Counted from the stretch's first letter, positions 1 to 8,407 are shown. The stretch: 15,843 nucleotides of DNA from Deltaproteobacteria bacterium (GCA_024277475.1 JAJRVC010000241.1:1-15843), one strand, 5' to 3'. The notes: generated by a model from the letters alone, not told the origin. Program-made: numbers and translations.

Positions 1-801
1 GGTTTGATGGACACCGGCAATTCCCGCAATAGCCCCGCCTATAAACATGGTAATGAGCGCAATTTTTAAAAAACTGACTCCCGCGTATCTGGCGGCCACA
101 GGGTTGGCCCCGGTGAGCCTAATCTCATAGCCGGTTCCTGTTTTGGCCAGGATAAAGTACAGCAGAACGGCAATAGCGATCGCCAGAAAAATCGTAGACG
201 GAACCGATGTTCCGGCTATCATCGGAATCCTCGCAGCCTTAACCAACTGGGCACTTTCGGGCCTCCCGGAGGGGTCCATCCAAGGCCCCTCAATCAAATA
301 TTTGACGAAGTAAAACATAATTGAGTTGAGCATCAACGCAACAACGATTTCATTTACATTCATCTTTGCCCGCAAGTAAGCCACGAAAACGGCCAGGGCG
401 CCACCGCCAAGGATGGCACCGATGATCATCAGTGGAATCAGAATCATAGAATCTAAATTTTTCCCCACCAGACCGATTCCAATGGCGGCCAGCATCCCGA
501 CATAAAGCTGACCGGTGGCGCCGATATTCAAGACCCCGGCTCTATGGGGGAAAATAAATGCCAGTGTGACCAGAAGCATAAAGGTCATTCTTCGGATCGT
601 AAGCTCTATTCCGGTTGAGGTTCCAAAGGCATATGAAAACATTTGGAAATATCCCTTAATCGGACTGATCTCCTCCAGCCAGAAAAAGAAACTGAAGAAG
701 ATAAAGGCCAGAACCACCGAAAAAACTGCTATTTTTATGGCATCGAACGAAGTGAAGACAATCCGTTGTTCAATGCCAAGTCTGTATCTTCCGATTTTCA
801 C
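1..801 (-). CDS. ABC transporter permease, BmpA/Nup nucleoside type (partial, C-terminus outside window)
   Basis: Reading the minus strand from a GTG at 801 gives 267 open codons to the window edge, so the C-terminus is missing. The product is a hydrophobic membrane protein. A first membrane segment lies near residues 20-45. The stretch PHRAGVLNIGATGQLYVG (about residues 85-105) and the later ANPVAARYAGV motif are typical of the RbsC-like permeases found in simple-sugar and nucleoside ABC importers (YufP/NupB group). The GTG overlaps the TGA of the upstream ATPase gene by 4 nt (798-801), which implies translational coupling and a shared operon. A second permease gene would be expected next on the minus strand, outside the window. 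No binding lipoprotein gene is visible here. The family call is secure. Uptake of pyrimidine nucleosides or bases is inferred from the neighbouring catabolic genes. Confidence 0.88.
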   Translation of the reverse strand, partial: MKIGRYRLGIEQRIVFTSFDAIKIAVFSVVLAFIFFSFFFWLEEISPIKGYFQMFSYAFGTSTGIELTIRRMTFMLLVTLAFIFPHRAGVLNIGATGQLYVGMLAAIGIGLVGKNLDSMILIPLMIIGAILGGGALAVFVAYLRAKMNVNEIVVALMLNSIMFYFVKYLIEGPWMDPSGRPESAQLVKAARIPMIAGTSVPSTIFLAIAIAVLLYFILAKTGTGYEIRLTGANPVAARYAGVSFLKIALITMFIGGAIAGIAGVHQT

Positions 802-2420
802 GCCGCGCTCCTCAACATTCCGGCCATCATCTGTCCAACCTTTTGCTTGTCCGCTTCCGTTCTGTTGAGGATACCCATGAATTCCCCTTCATATATGGGA
901 GCAATTTTGTCTGATATCGATAAAATTTCGTCAAGATCTTCGGAAATAAGAAGGATCCCAATCCCTTCCCCTTTTAGCTCCAACAGTTTGTTCTGAACAA
1001 ATTCGCTCGCACCGACGTCAAGGCCCTGTGTGGGTAAATTGACTATCAGCAGACGCGGTTTACAGGAAATAACGCGGGCTAAAATGAGCTTTTGAAGATT
1101 CCCTCCGGACATTTGCTTGGCTTTTGCTTGGCAGTTGGGCGTTTTAATGCTGAATTCACGAATCGACGTCTCGGTGCATTGATATATTTTTTTAAAATTC
1201 AAAATCCCCCACTTACAAAAATTATTATTAAAGTAAAGATTTATCGCCATATTGTCCCCTAAAGAAAAATCAGCCACTGATCCCGCTTCAATACGCTCGG
1301 CAGGGACATATCCGATACCCATGGCCCATCTATTCTTAATAGAGGTCCGACTGATATCTTTACCCTGGAAAAAGATGACACCCTTTTGGGGTTTCCTCAG
1401 CCCCATAAGAACTTCAGCCAACTCAAATTGACCATTCCCGGAAACACCTGCGATTCCAAATATTTCGCCTTCCCGAATAGAGAAGGAAATACCCTTAACA
1501 GATTGAAATCCTTTATTATTAAGTGCCGATAGATTGACAACCTTGAGAACCTCCTGGCCAAAATCCACCTCTATTCTTTGCAAATCGAACAGGCATTCTT
1601 TGCCCACCATTTTTCGAGCCAACCACTTTTCATCAGCCGCCTCGGTTTCTATATGGTCGACAACCTTTCCATTTCTGAGAATGGTTATCCTATCGCTTAT
1701 ATCCAAAACAACGGGCAGCTTGTGGGTAATAAACGGAACGACCGCAAGACCTTTATTGACCATCTGTTTCAGGGAGCGCATGAGCTGCTCTGTCTCAGGT
1801 GGGGTAAGGGCCGAGGTCGGTTCGTCCAGGATCAGAATTCTGGCTCCAAGATAGAGCGCTTTTACGATCTCAACGATCTGGGCTTCGCCGGCATCGAGTT
1901 GCCACACTTTTGCATCGAGGTCGATTTTGAATCCAAATCTTTGGGCCAGTTCGAAAATCTCCTTTTTGGCCTTGCGTTTGTTTAAAATGATCGGCGTACG
2001 GGGATGCCCAATCATAATATTTTCCAGAACCGTATGCGCGAGAATCAGTTTACGATGCTGATGAACCATGCCGATTCCCAGCTTGAAAGCTGCCTGGGGA
2101 GATCCTATTAAAACCCTTTCGCCACCGATATAAATTTCGCCTTCATCCGGCTCGATAAGCCCGGATAGAATATGCATCAAGGTGCTCTTGCCGGCACCAT
2201 TCTCTCCGAGCAAGGCATGGATTTCGCCAGCATTGATATCGAAATCGACCTGATCATTGGCAACCACACCGCCGGAAAATCTTTTGGTGATCCCCCTCAT
2301 CACAAGGATCTTTTCCCCTTTAGACATACCCATAAACTGACTATAAGGGGTTGCGGCGGGGCGAGCGGTTAGAGTCGTTTGGAGCGAGGTGCTTTTCACA
2401 TTAACAGGAGATCGGAGCAT
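798..2420 (-). CDS. ABC transporter ATP-binding protein, duplicated ATPase (nucleoside/simple sugar importer)
   Basis: This 540-residue protein has two fused ABC ATPase domains, as in RbsA/MglA and the YufO/NupA nucleoside importers. Domain 1 has Walker A GENGAGKST (72-80), a Q-loop at VHQHRK (119-124), a signature LDAGEAQ (175-181), Walker B ILILDEPTSALTP and an H-loop ITHK (231-234). Domain 2 has a degenerate Walker A (GVSGNGQ, 325-331), signature MSGGNLQ (437-443), and a Walker B region LLIVNLPTQGLDVGA. Asn-Leu replaces the catalytic Glu position there, and a non-catalytic second site is normal for this family. The ATG at 2420 is preceded by AAAGGA at good spacing. An alternative start at residue 30 or 32 (MGMSKGEK) would remove an unconserved leader but lacks an obvious ribosome site. 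The gene is followed with a 4-nt overlap by the permease. It acts on the cytoplasmic face of the membrane. Confidence 0.93.
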   Translation of the reverse strand: MLRSPVNVKSTSLQTTLTARPAATPYSQFMGMSKGEKILVMRGITKRFSGGVVANDQVDFDINAGEIHALLGENGAGKSTLMHILSGLIEPDEGEIYIGGERVLIGSPQAAFKLGIGMVHQHRKLILAHTVLENIMIGHPRTPIILNKRKAKKEIFELAQRFGFKIDLDAKVWQLDAGEAQIVEIVKALYLGARILILDEPTSALTPPETEQLMRSLKQMVNKGLAVVPFITHKLPVVLDISDRITILRNGKVVDHIETEAADEKWLARKMVGKECLFDLQRIEVDFGQEVLKVVNLSALNNKGFQSVKGISFSIREGEIFGIAGVSGNGQFELAEVLMGLRKPQKGVIFFQGKDISRTSIKNRWAMGIGYVPAERIEAGSVADFSLGDNMAINLYFNNNFCKWGILNFKKIYQCTETSIREFSIKTPNCQAKAKQMSGGNLQKLILARVISCKPRLLIVNLPTQGLDVGASEFVQNKLLELKGEGIGILLISEDLDEILSISDKIAPIYEGEFMGILNRTEADKQKVGQMMAGMLRSAA

Positions 2421-2482
2421 TGTTTCCTTTCAATCGTATCCTATGGCCAAAGAAAAAACAGCGGGCAGAACGCATTGGAATT

Positions 2483-2510
2483 AATTTACGTGAATTGGGC
2501 ATTTTGTCAA
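2483..2510 (-). promoter_or_regulatory. Putative sigma70-type promoter for the ABC importer operon
   Basis: On the minus strand a perfect -35 TTGACA (2510-2505) is followed after 16 nt by TAAATT (2488-2483), which matches the -10 consensus at four of six positions. It would start transcription roughly 55 nt upstream of the ATPase ATG. This is a consensus match only. Confidence 0.45.
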
Positions 2511-2574
2511 CACATTTGAATTTACCACGATCAAATCAGACACTTAACGGTTGTGTTTGATGGAATCACAGCGA

Positions 2575-2611
2575 TCTTTTCTGAGGTTGCAAACCCATAA
2601 ACCAGAAAAGA
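2575..2611. repeat. 9-bp inverted repeat between nitrilase and ABC genes
   Basis: TCTTTTCTG (2575-2583) is repeated inverted as CAGAAAAGA (2603-2611), with a nested GGTT/AACC pair in the loop. It lies about 110 nt beyond the nitrilase stop codon and upstream of the ABC promoter. It could be a weak terminator for the nitrilase transcript, but no U-run follows on that strand. Function is unknown. Confidence 0.35.
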
Positions 2612-2719
2612 GAAAGCCATGATTACCGTAGAGAAACTTATCAAAGATAAGCCCCGCATTACTGCAATTAGCCAGCTACTTTCAGAATCTAACCGAAATA
2701 GACCCCCCACCTTTTCGTA

Positions 2720-3592
2720 TCAACCGGATATCGTCCGGCTCAAATCAGCATACATGTCGGGCCGCAAATCCCGGAAAAACTGCCAGCCATCCCGGACTTC
2801 CCGGATCTCGTCCAGATCGAGATCGGCCATTACAACCTCATCTTTGTCCTCGCTTCCCTTGACAAGCATTTTTCCCCGCGGATCAACAAAATAGCTCGAG
2901 CCGTAAAATCGGCCGAATTCCCAGGGCTTTTCCAGCCCGATGCGGTTATTGGCGCCAATAAAAACACCATTGGCCACCGCTTGGGCCGGCTGCTCAAGCT
3001 GCCACAGGTACTGGGATTTACCGGCTGTGGTGGCCGAAGGGTTAAACAAAATTTCAGCGCCTCTCAAGGCCAGTACCCGGGCACACTCAGGAAAATGGCG
3101 GTCATAGCAGATATAGATGCCTATTTTGGCATAGGCGGTTTCAAACACCGGAAACCCCATATTACCGGGTTTGAAATAAAATTTTTCCCAGAATCCCGGC
3201 CAGGTGTGGGGGATATGAATCTTTCTGAATTTTCCAAGATAGGTCCCGTCCGCATCCACGACGGCTGCCGTGTTGTAATAGACACCGGCGATTTCCATTT
3301 CATAAACAGGAATAACCATCACCATCCGGTATTTTTTAGCATACTCAGCCAGTCGTTCGACGGTCGGGCCCGGGACAGCTTCAGCAGTACTGTACCATTT
3401 GGTGTCCTGTTCGGCACAAAAATAGGGGCCATAAAAAATTTCCTGGAGGCAGAGAATTTGAGCTCCTTTTTCCCCCGCTTCTTCGATGAGCGGTATATGT
3501 TTCCGGATCATGGCCTCTTTGATCTCGGCAGGAGTGCCGTCATATTTGGCATTGGAGACCTGGATATGAGCACATTTAACGATTCTGGACAT
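2720..3592 (-). CDS. Nitrilase-family beta-ureidopropionase / N-carbamoyl amide hydrolase
   Basis: This 290-residue protein is a full-length carbon-nitrogen hydrolase. The Glu-Lys-Cys triad is visible: E51 in CLQEIFYGPYF, K124 in GKFRKIHIPH and C162 in IGIYICYDRHFPE. The CYDRHFPE signature and the length are typical of beta-ureidopropionase and N-carbamoylputrescine amidase relatives. The likely reaction is hydrolysis of N-carbamoyl-beta-alanine to beta-alanine, CO2 and ammonia in the cytoplasm, the last step of reductive pyrimidine breakdown. The ATG at 3592 has a strong GGAGGA ribosome site. The gene is divergent from preT, with 266 bp between the two starts, and it reads in the same direction as the ABC importer. 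Substrate range (for example N-carbamoylputrescine) cannot be fixed from sequence, but the preTA-hydA neighbours favour pyrimidine degradation. Confidence 0.9.
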   Translation of the reverse strand: MSRIVKCAHIQVSNAKYDGTPAEIKEAMIRKHIPLIEEAGEKGAQILCLQEIFYGPYFCAEQDTKWYSTAEAVPGPTVERLAEYAKKYRMVMVIPVYEMEIAGVYYNTAAVVDADGTYLGKFRKIHIPHTWPGFWEKFYFKPGNMGFPVFETAYAKIGIYICYDRHFPECARVLALRGAEILFNPSATTAGKSQYLWQLEQPAQAVANGVFIGANNRIGLEKPWEFGRFYGSSYFVDPRGKMLVKGSEDKDEVVMADLDLDEIREVRDGWQFFRDLRPDMYADLSRTISG

Positions 3593-3620
3593 AAATCCTC
3601 CTTCCGTAATTTTATAAGTG

Positions 3621-3690
3621 AAAGGTTCCCTGTTCAGTGTTCAAAGCTCAAAGGTTATAAAATAACGTTGAACCCTAAACCTTTCAACCC
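3621..3690. repeat. GAACC/GGTTC-rich intergenic repeat
   Basis: In the divergent spacer between the nitrilase and preT, AAAGGTT (3650-3656) is matched inverted by AACCTTT (3678-3684). GTTGAACCC and TTCAACCC lie nearby, and AAAGGTT recurs at 3621. The same word family recurs at 5211-5277 and 10188-10207, so this looks like a dispersed noncoding repeat rather than a gene-specific operator. Confidence 0.5.
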
Positions 3691-3791
3691 GTAAACGCCT
3701 GTGCCCTTTCTTATATTGTCATGGGAAAAGGCCGTCAAGTTTTTTATGAAATCATCAAGTTGTCCGAGCGCTTTGGGGTGATTATTAATAT

Positions 3792-3820
3792 TTGACAATT
3801 GCACCTGAAACGCCTAAACT
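3792..3820 (+). promoter_or_regulatory. Putative sigma70-type promoter for preT-preA-hydA
   Basis: A perfect TTGACA (3792-3797) is followed after 17 nt by TAAACT (3815-3820). Transcription from it would give a leader of about 30 nt before the GTG start of preT at 3859. An upstream in-frame ATG at 3799 falls inside this promoter, which argues against its use as the start. Confidence 0.5.
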
Positions 3821-3858
3821 ACGGGTTTCCATATTCCATCAGCAAAGGAGGAATAATC

Positions 3859-5211
3859 GTGAGTACTGTCGATAAATTTAGGGAAATGAGCAGAGGGCTT
3901 GATCTGCCCCAGGCGATGGCCGAAGCCGATCGCTGCCTGCTCTGCCATGACGCCCCTTGCTCAGAGGGTTGCCCGGCTGACACAAAGCCGGCGGAATTTA
4001 TTCGAAAATTACGATTTAAAAACATTACCGGTGCTATTCGCACCATTAAGGAAAACAACATCCTGGGCGGAGCCTGCGGGGTGCTCTGCCCCACGGCTCG
4101 GCTGTGCGAAGAAAAGTGCAGCGCAATGTTCAAGTCGCAAAATCGGCCCGAGGGTGCCGACAGTCCCATCCGGATTGGTAAAATCCAACGGTTTTTAATT
4201 GAGCATTCATGGGAAAGAGATTTTAAAGTCTTTGATAAACCGGCAGCACGTGCTGAAAAAATTGCCGTGGTGGGATCCGGACCGGCTGGATTGAGCTGTG
4301 CAGCCGAACTGGCCAAAGACGGATATCAGGTAACGGTTTTTGAAGCCAGACCTGAACCGGGCGGGGTGCTCCGCTACGGAGTTGTGTCCTACAGGTTGGA
4401 TATGAACTTTTTAGAAAATGAAATGAAAGATATCAAAGCTTTGGGAATAAATTTCCAATGCAATACTGCCGTCACGGGCAAACAGGATGCGGAAAAATTG
4501 CTGCAGGACGGTTTCGATGCGGTGTTTCTGGCCCCCGGGCTCTGGGGGGCTGCCAGTATTAGACCACCGGGAAAGGATATCGCCGATCTATACTCATCCG
4601 TGGACTATTTGTCCGCGCTACGTGATGGTCGCCTGGGGGAAATGGAAAAGAAAATTCAAGGCAAGTCCGTGGCAGTGATCGGTGGCGGGTCGGTTGCCAT
4701 GGATTGTATCGAGTCCGCCGTTAGACTGGATGCCAAAGATGTCTATCTGATTTACCGGCGTTCTTACGCCCAGATGCCGGCCGAAGCCGATGAGCGCATC
4801 GAGGCATTAGAGGCCGGGGTACATTTCCTGCTGCTGAACCAGCCGCTGGATTATGTGACGGATGATCAAAATCGGCTCACAGGCCTGAAGCTGGTTCGTA
4901 CCCGTTTGGGGGAACCCGACGAGTCGGGCCGCCGACGGCCTGAACTGATCGAGGATTCCGAATGGATCATGGAGGTGGATGTGGTGATCGAGGCTATTGG
5001 CAACATTGCCGCCCAGGATTCGCCCCAATGGTACCCCAATGTTGAAATTGATGACCAAAAACTCATCAAAGCGGATGCGGCAACGGGGAAAACCTCGGTT
5101 GACGGGATTTTTGCCGGTGGAGATATTGTACGGGGCCCGGCTCTCGTGGTGCAGGCTGTTCAGGACGGTAAATCAGCTGCCCGGGCCATCAGGGAATACC
5201 TAAAAGAATAG
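3859..5211 (+). CDS. preT: NAD(P)H-dependent dihydropyrimidine dehydrogenase, electron-input subunit PreT
   Basis: The product is a 450-residue flavoprotein of the glutamate-synthase small-subunit type that passes electrons from NAD(P)H to PreA. Two N-terminal cysteine groups for [4Fe-4S] clusters are visible: C26, C29, C34, C38 (CLLCHDAPCSEGC) and C73, C77, C83, C87. The FAD-binding GSGPAGLSCAAELA begins at 139, a second dinucleotide fold VIGGGSVAMDC begins at 273, and the FAD-closing GIFAGGDIVRGP begins at 417. E. coli PreT is about 410 residues. The GTG at 3859 is chosen because AAAGGAGG stands 8 nt before it, while the in-frame ATG at 3799 has no ribosome site. The gene precedes preA by 85 nt. 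NADH is the usual donor for the family, but the cofactor choice is not readable here. Confidence 0.93.
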   Translation: MSTVDKFREMSRGLDLPQAMAEADRCLLCHDAPCSEGCPADTKPAEFIRKLRFKNITGAIRTIKENNILGGACGVLCPTARLCEEKCSAMFKSQNRPEGADSPIRIGKIQRFLIEHSWERDFKVFDKPAARAEKIAVVGSGPAGLSCAAELAKDGYQVTVFEARPEPGGVLRYGVVSYRLDMNFLENEMKDIKALGINFQCNTAVTGKQDAEKLLQDGFDAVFLAPGLWGAASIRPPGKDIADLYSSVDYLSALRDGRLGEMEKKIQGKSVAVIGGGSVAMDCIESAVRLDAKDVYLIYRRSYAQMPAEADERIEALEAGVHFLLLNQPLDYVTDDQNRLTGLKLVRTRLGEPDESGRRRPELIEDSEWIMEVDVVIEAIGNIAAQDSPQWYPNVEIDDQKLIKADAATGKTSVDGIFAGGDIVRGPALVVQAVQDGKSAARAIREYLKE

Positions 5212-5277
5212 GTTCAAGGGTTCAGAGGTTACTTCTAAACCAACCTTGAACCTTTGAACCCCGAACCTCTGAACCTT
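5210..5277. repeat. GAACC octamer array and 12-bp hairpin between preT and preA
   Basis: GGTTCAGAGGTT (5219-5230) is matched perfectly by AACCTCTGAACC (5264-5275) across a 33-nt loop. The loop and right arm consist of tandem variants of an eight-base word ending in GAACC. It fills nearly the whole preT-preA spacer and sits just upstream of the preA ribosome site, so it could fold in the mRNA and tune preA expression. The same words recur in other spacers of this window. Confidence 0.65.
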
Positions 5278-5296
5278 ATTATGAGGAGGCGTTATC

Positions 5297-6607
5297 GTGG
5301 CCAATAATATCGATTTATCGATAGATTTTTGTGGCGTAAAGTTCCAAAACCCGTTTTTGCTCTCATCTTCTCCGGTTTCAAACAGTGCTGAGATGGTTGC
5401 CAAATCATTTGATGCCGGATGGGGCGGGGTGGTCTTTAAAACATTAAATTCCGATCGTTTGCCGATCATCCATCCTTCTCCCCGGATGCATTGTGTAAAT
5501 TACGGCGGTAAACGGGAAATGGCGGTGCAGAACGTCGAAATGATTTCCGATCGCCCTTTAAAAGATAATCCCACGGAATTTCTCTACCTGAAAAAAAATT
5601 ATCCGGATCATCCTATCATCGCCAGCATCATGGGGTTTTTTCTGGATGAATGGGTCTATCTTGCCAAAGCGGCTGAGGACAACGGGGCCGATATGCTGGA
5701 GCTCAATTTTTCCTGTCCCCATATGTGTATCGAGGGCGCCGGCCATAAGGTGGGCCAGGCTTTCAAGCTGCTGGAGGGCTTTACCGAAGCGGTTAAAGAG
5801 GTGGTGTCCATTCCGGTGATGGCCAAAATGACACCGAACATCACCGACATGAATGAACCGGCCATGTATGCCAAAAACGGCGGTGCCGATGCCATTTCAG
5901 CCATTAATACGGTCAGGGGTATTTCCGGGATCGGACTGGAAGATTTTGTTCCCAGACCCAATGTATTCGGCAAGGGAGCTATCAGCGGAACTTCCGGTCC
6001 GGCCGTCAAGCCCATCGGGTTAAATTTCATTGCGTCCATGGCCCAGAACCGGAATCTGGACCTGCCCCTGTCCGGAATCGGTGGTATCGAGACCTGGATT
6101 GACGCCCTGGAATATATTGTTCTGGGCGCATCCACAATTCAGGTGACCACGGGAATTATGCACTACGGTTACCGTATCGTTGAGGATATGATCGAAGGTC
6201 TCAGCGATTTTATGGCCGAACGGGGAATTGACAAAGTCTCGGACCTGGTCGGTAAAGCACTGCCAAACCTGTACGAAACCGAGGCCTTCGACCTTGGACG
6301 CCAGGGAATTGTCCAATACGACATGGACCTTTGCATCGGTTGTGGCCAGTGTTACATCGTATGCAAGGACGCCGGCGGTCAGGCCATTGATTGGGATGCT
6401 GAAACCCGCCGGCCGAATTTGACTGAGGACAAATGCTTGAGTTGTATGCTGTGCAAATTTGTATGCCCGGTTCCCGAACTGATTTCCTTCAAGGAAATGC
6501 CCGGGGATTGGAATCGTCGGGAGACTGCCGTGATGGACGGCAGTTTGAAAAAAGATGTAAAAATTGAGCCATTTACAAAGGAGGGTCCGAATGAGTGTAT
6601 TATTTAA
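5297..6607 (+). CDS. preA: Dihydropyrimidine dehydrogenase catalytic subunit PreA
   Basis: This 436-residue protein pairs an N-terminal dihydroorotate-dehydrogenase-like FMN barrel with a C-terminal ferredoxin domain. It aligns closely with remembered E. coli PreA, for example GVKFxNPFxLSSSPV, ASIMG, NFSCP, AKMTPNI, INTV, GIGGIETW and QVTTGIMxYGYRIVEDM. The catalytic-base cysteine is C140 in LNFSCPHM, K177 and N204 are the expected FMN/substrate residues, and two complete CxxCxxCxxxC clusters lie at C346-C356 and C380-C390. It would reduce uracil or thymine to the 5,6-dihydro base with electrons from PreT. It starts at GTG 5297 after GAGGAGG. The C-terminal tail of about 40 residues past the last cluster is longer than in E. 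coli PreA. The gene overlaps hydA by 17 nt. Confidence 0.94.
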   Translation: MANNIDLSIDFCGVKFQNPFLLSSSPVSNSAEMVAKSFDAGWGGVVFKTLNSDRLPIIHPSPRMHCVNYGGKREMAVQNVEMISDRPLKDNPTEFLYLKKNYPDHPIIASIMGFFLDEWVYLAKAAEDNGADMLELNFSCPHMCIEGAGHKVGQAFKLLEGFTEAVKEVVSIPVMAKMTPNITDMNEPAMYAKNGGADAISAINTVRGISGIGLEDFVPRPNVFGKGAISGTSGPAVKPIGLNFIASMAQNRNLDLPLSGIGGIETWIDALEYIVLGASTIQVTTGIMHYGYRIVEDMIEGLSDFMAERGIDKVSDLVGKALPNLYETEAFDLGRQGIVQYDMDLCIGCGQCYIVCKDAGGQAIDWDAETRRPNLTEDKCLSCMLCKFVCPVPELISFKEMPGDWNRRETAVMDGSLKKDVKIEPFTKEGPNECII

Positions 6608-7982
6608 AGGCGGAACCATCGTAAACGCTACGGGTCGTTACCTGGCCGATGTATTTGTCGATGGCGGCACAATCAAGGCAATCGGCACGAAGCTGGATAA
6701 TGCGGCCGATGAAGTCGTCGATGCCAGGGGGAAATACATTCTTCCGGGGGCGATTGATCCCCACACCCATATTTCCATGCCCTTTATGGGAACCTATGCT
6801 CAGGATGACTATGAGAGCGGCACCATCGCAGCTGCCTGTGGCGGTGTCACCTGTGTCATTGATTTTGATTTACAGCAAAAGGGAGAAACCCTGTTTGAGG
6901 CCCTGGAACGTAAAAAAGCACTGGCGGAAGGCAAAGTCTGTGTGGATTATTCCTTGCACCCGGCGGTCATGGACCCCAGACCGGATGTAATCGATGAGGT
7001 TAAAAAGGCATGCCTGGACTATGGTACGCCGAGCTTTAAAATATTTATGGTCTATGATTTCCGGGTCGATGATGCCACCATGATCAAGTTGCTGGATGCG
7101 ACAAAAAAATACGGCGGTCTGGTTCAGGTTCATGCGGAAAATGTTCACATCATTCAGCATATGAATGAAGTCCTTGAAAAAGAAGGAAAACTGGAACCTT
7201 ATTATCATGCCGTCAGCCGCCCGAACATTGCCGAAGAAGAGGCCGTCGGCCGGGCCGCCAAAATGGTGGAATTGACCGGATCGCGTATTTATATCGTCCA
7301 TCTGTCCTCCAGGGAGGGACTGTGGAAGGTCAAAGAAGCCCGGGATAACGGTGTGGATGTCTATGCTGAGACTTGCCCCCAGTATTTGTTGCTTGACGAT
7401 GAACGTTACAAGGAGCCGGATTTCAACGGTGCCAAATACGTCATGTCGCCGCCATTGCGAACCAAAGAAAGCAACGACGCCCTCTGGGCGGGATTGCGAG
7501 GCGGCGATATTCAGGTGGTGGCCACCGATCACTGCCCCTTTGATTTTAAGGGTAAAAAAGATATGTTCGGCAAAGACGACTATAAAAAAATTCCCAACGG
7601 CGCTCCCGGTATTGAAACCCTGGCGATGTTGTTACATTCCGAGGGTGTGGTCAAAGGCCGCATCAGCCTGGAACGTATGGTGGATGTATTGTCCACCGGT
7701 ACGGCGCGTATGTTCGGTCTGAAAAACAAGGGCGAGATTGCCGTGGGCAAGGATGCGGATATCGTCGTCTTTGATCCGAATCAAACTTTCACCATCTCCC
7801 AGGGCAAGCTGCACATGAATGTGGACTATACCCCGTTTGAAGGCGTGAAAATTACCGGGATGCCCAGCGCGGTTTACTCCCGTGGGGAAAAAGTGGCTCG
7901 GTGGAACGGCGAGCAGATGGAGTTTGTCGGTAAGGTCGGCCACGGAAGGTTTGTGAAACGGGAGCCTTTTGAGGGATTCTAA
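6591..7982 (+). CDS. hydA: Dihydropyrimidinase / hydantoinase (cyclic amidohydrolase)
   Basis: This 463-residue enzyme has every residue expected of a dinuclear-zinc dihydropyrimidinase: H58 and H60 (HTH), the carboxylated K150 in SFKIFMVYD, the catalytic Y155, H181 (VHAEN), H237 (IVHLSS) and D313 (ATDHCPF). S286 (MSPPLR) and N336 (PNGAPG) fit the substrate-binding backbone positions. It opens 5,6-dihydrouracil or dihydrothymine to the N-carbamoyl-beta-amino acid and may also act on hydantoins. The start at 6591 is chosen because AAGGAGGG lies directly before it and translation then begins MSVLFKGGTIVNA, as in the family. An upstream in-frame ATG at 6564 lies inside preA without a ribosome site. 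The 17-nt overlap with preA indicates coupled translation in one operon. Confidence 0.93.
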   Translation: MSVLFKGGTIVNATGRYLADVFVDGGTIKAIGTKLDNAADEVVDARGKYILPGAIDPHTHISMPFMGTYAQDDYESGTIAAACGGVTCVIDFDLQQKGETLFEALERKKALAEGKVCVDYSLHPAVMDPRPDVIDEVKKACLDYGTPSFKIFMVYDFRVDDATMIKLLDATKKYGGLVQVHAENVHIIQHMNEVLEKEGKLEPYYHAVSRPNIAEEEAVGRAAKMVELTGSRIYIVHLSSREGLWKVKEARDNGVDVYAETCPQYLLLDDERYKEPDFNGAKYVMSPPLRTKESNDALWAGLRGGDIQVVATDHCPFDFKGKKDMFGKDDYKKIPNGAPGIETLAMLLHSEGVVKGRISLERMVDVLSTGTARMFGLKNKGEIAVGKDADIVVFDPNQTFTISQGKLHMNVDYTPFEGVKITGMPSAVYSRGEKVARWNGEQMEFVGKVGHGRFVKREPFEGF

Positions 7983-7990
7983 AAATTTTT

Positions 7991-8407
7991 TTATAAGTTT
8001 GCAAGACTGATTTTATCAACAACGTAATCCGGAAAATTTTTTTGCAGCTTTTTGTCAAAACTGAGGAATTTTTTTGCACGGTTTTCTTTGGCTTTACCTA
8101 CGATGATCAAGTCTGCAAAATCTCCTCCCTGCTTATATTGGTGAACCGCGCGGCGGATGACCACAGGGTCGGCAAAGGTAAAGGTTGGCGTGATAGTCAG
8201 CCTTTCCAAAAATTCGGAAATGTCTTCTCTGGTGCACTGATAGATTGATTCCAGTACCCAGATCGTTTCCATGAGAACTTCTGATAGAAGAAGAATTTGT
8301 CCGGAATTTTTCTCGACCAGGCTAATGACCTTCCGAACCGCTTGAAACTGATCTTTATCGTCTTCAATCAGCATTCGGACCAGAGCATTAGTATCTATAG
8401 AGATCAT
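7991..8407 (-). CDS. vapC: PIN-domain ribonuclease toxin, VapC type
   Basis: The product is 138 residues, a normal VapC length. It begins MISIDTNALVR with D5, carries E43 and E47 in LLSEVLMETIWVL, D96 and D99 in GGDFADLIIV, and D118 in FLSFDKKL, which together form the acidic Mg-binding pocket of PIN RNases. Its ATG overlaps the TGA of the antitoxin gene by 4 nt (8404-8407). It ends only 8 nt from the convergent hydA stop codon. The RNA target is unknown. It is probably co-repressed with vapB through the palindrome upstream. Confidence 0.88.
   Translation of the reverse strand: MISIDTNALVRMLIEDDKDQFQAVRKVISLVEKNSGQILLLSEVLMETIWVLESIYQCTREDISEFLERLTITPTFTFADPVVIRRAVHQYKQGGDFADLIIVGKAKENRAKKFLSFDKKLQKNFPDYVVDKISLANL

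Larger units (their letters stand above)
2421..2719. other. Intergenic region between ABC importer and nitrilase; possible degraded short ORF
   Basis: This 299-bp gap holds the ABC promoter and the inverted repeat. It also has a plus-strand ATG at 2619 opening with MITVEKLIKDKPR, which loosely resembles the start of a CBS-domain protein. That frame soon runs antisense into the nitrilase gene and loses any protein-like pattern. I see no intact gene in this stretch. Confidence 0.4.

Noticed and set aside
2981..3694. 237-codon plus-strand open frame
   Set aside because: It is antisense to the nitrilase gene, which has its full catalytic triad and a strong ribosome site. The opposite frame has no domain pattern.
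6020..6619. 199-codon minus-strand open frame
   Set aside because: It is a shadow of preA. The plus strand encodes conserved FMN and Fe-S motifs through this stretch.
6870..7532. 220-codon minus-strand open frame
   Set aside because: It is antisense to hydA across its metal-binding residues, with no recognisable fold of its own.
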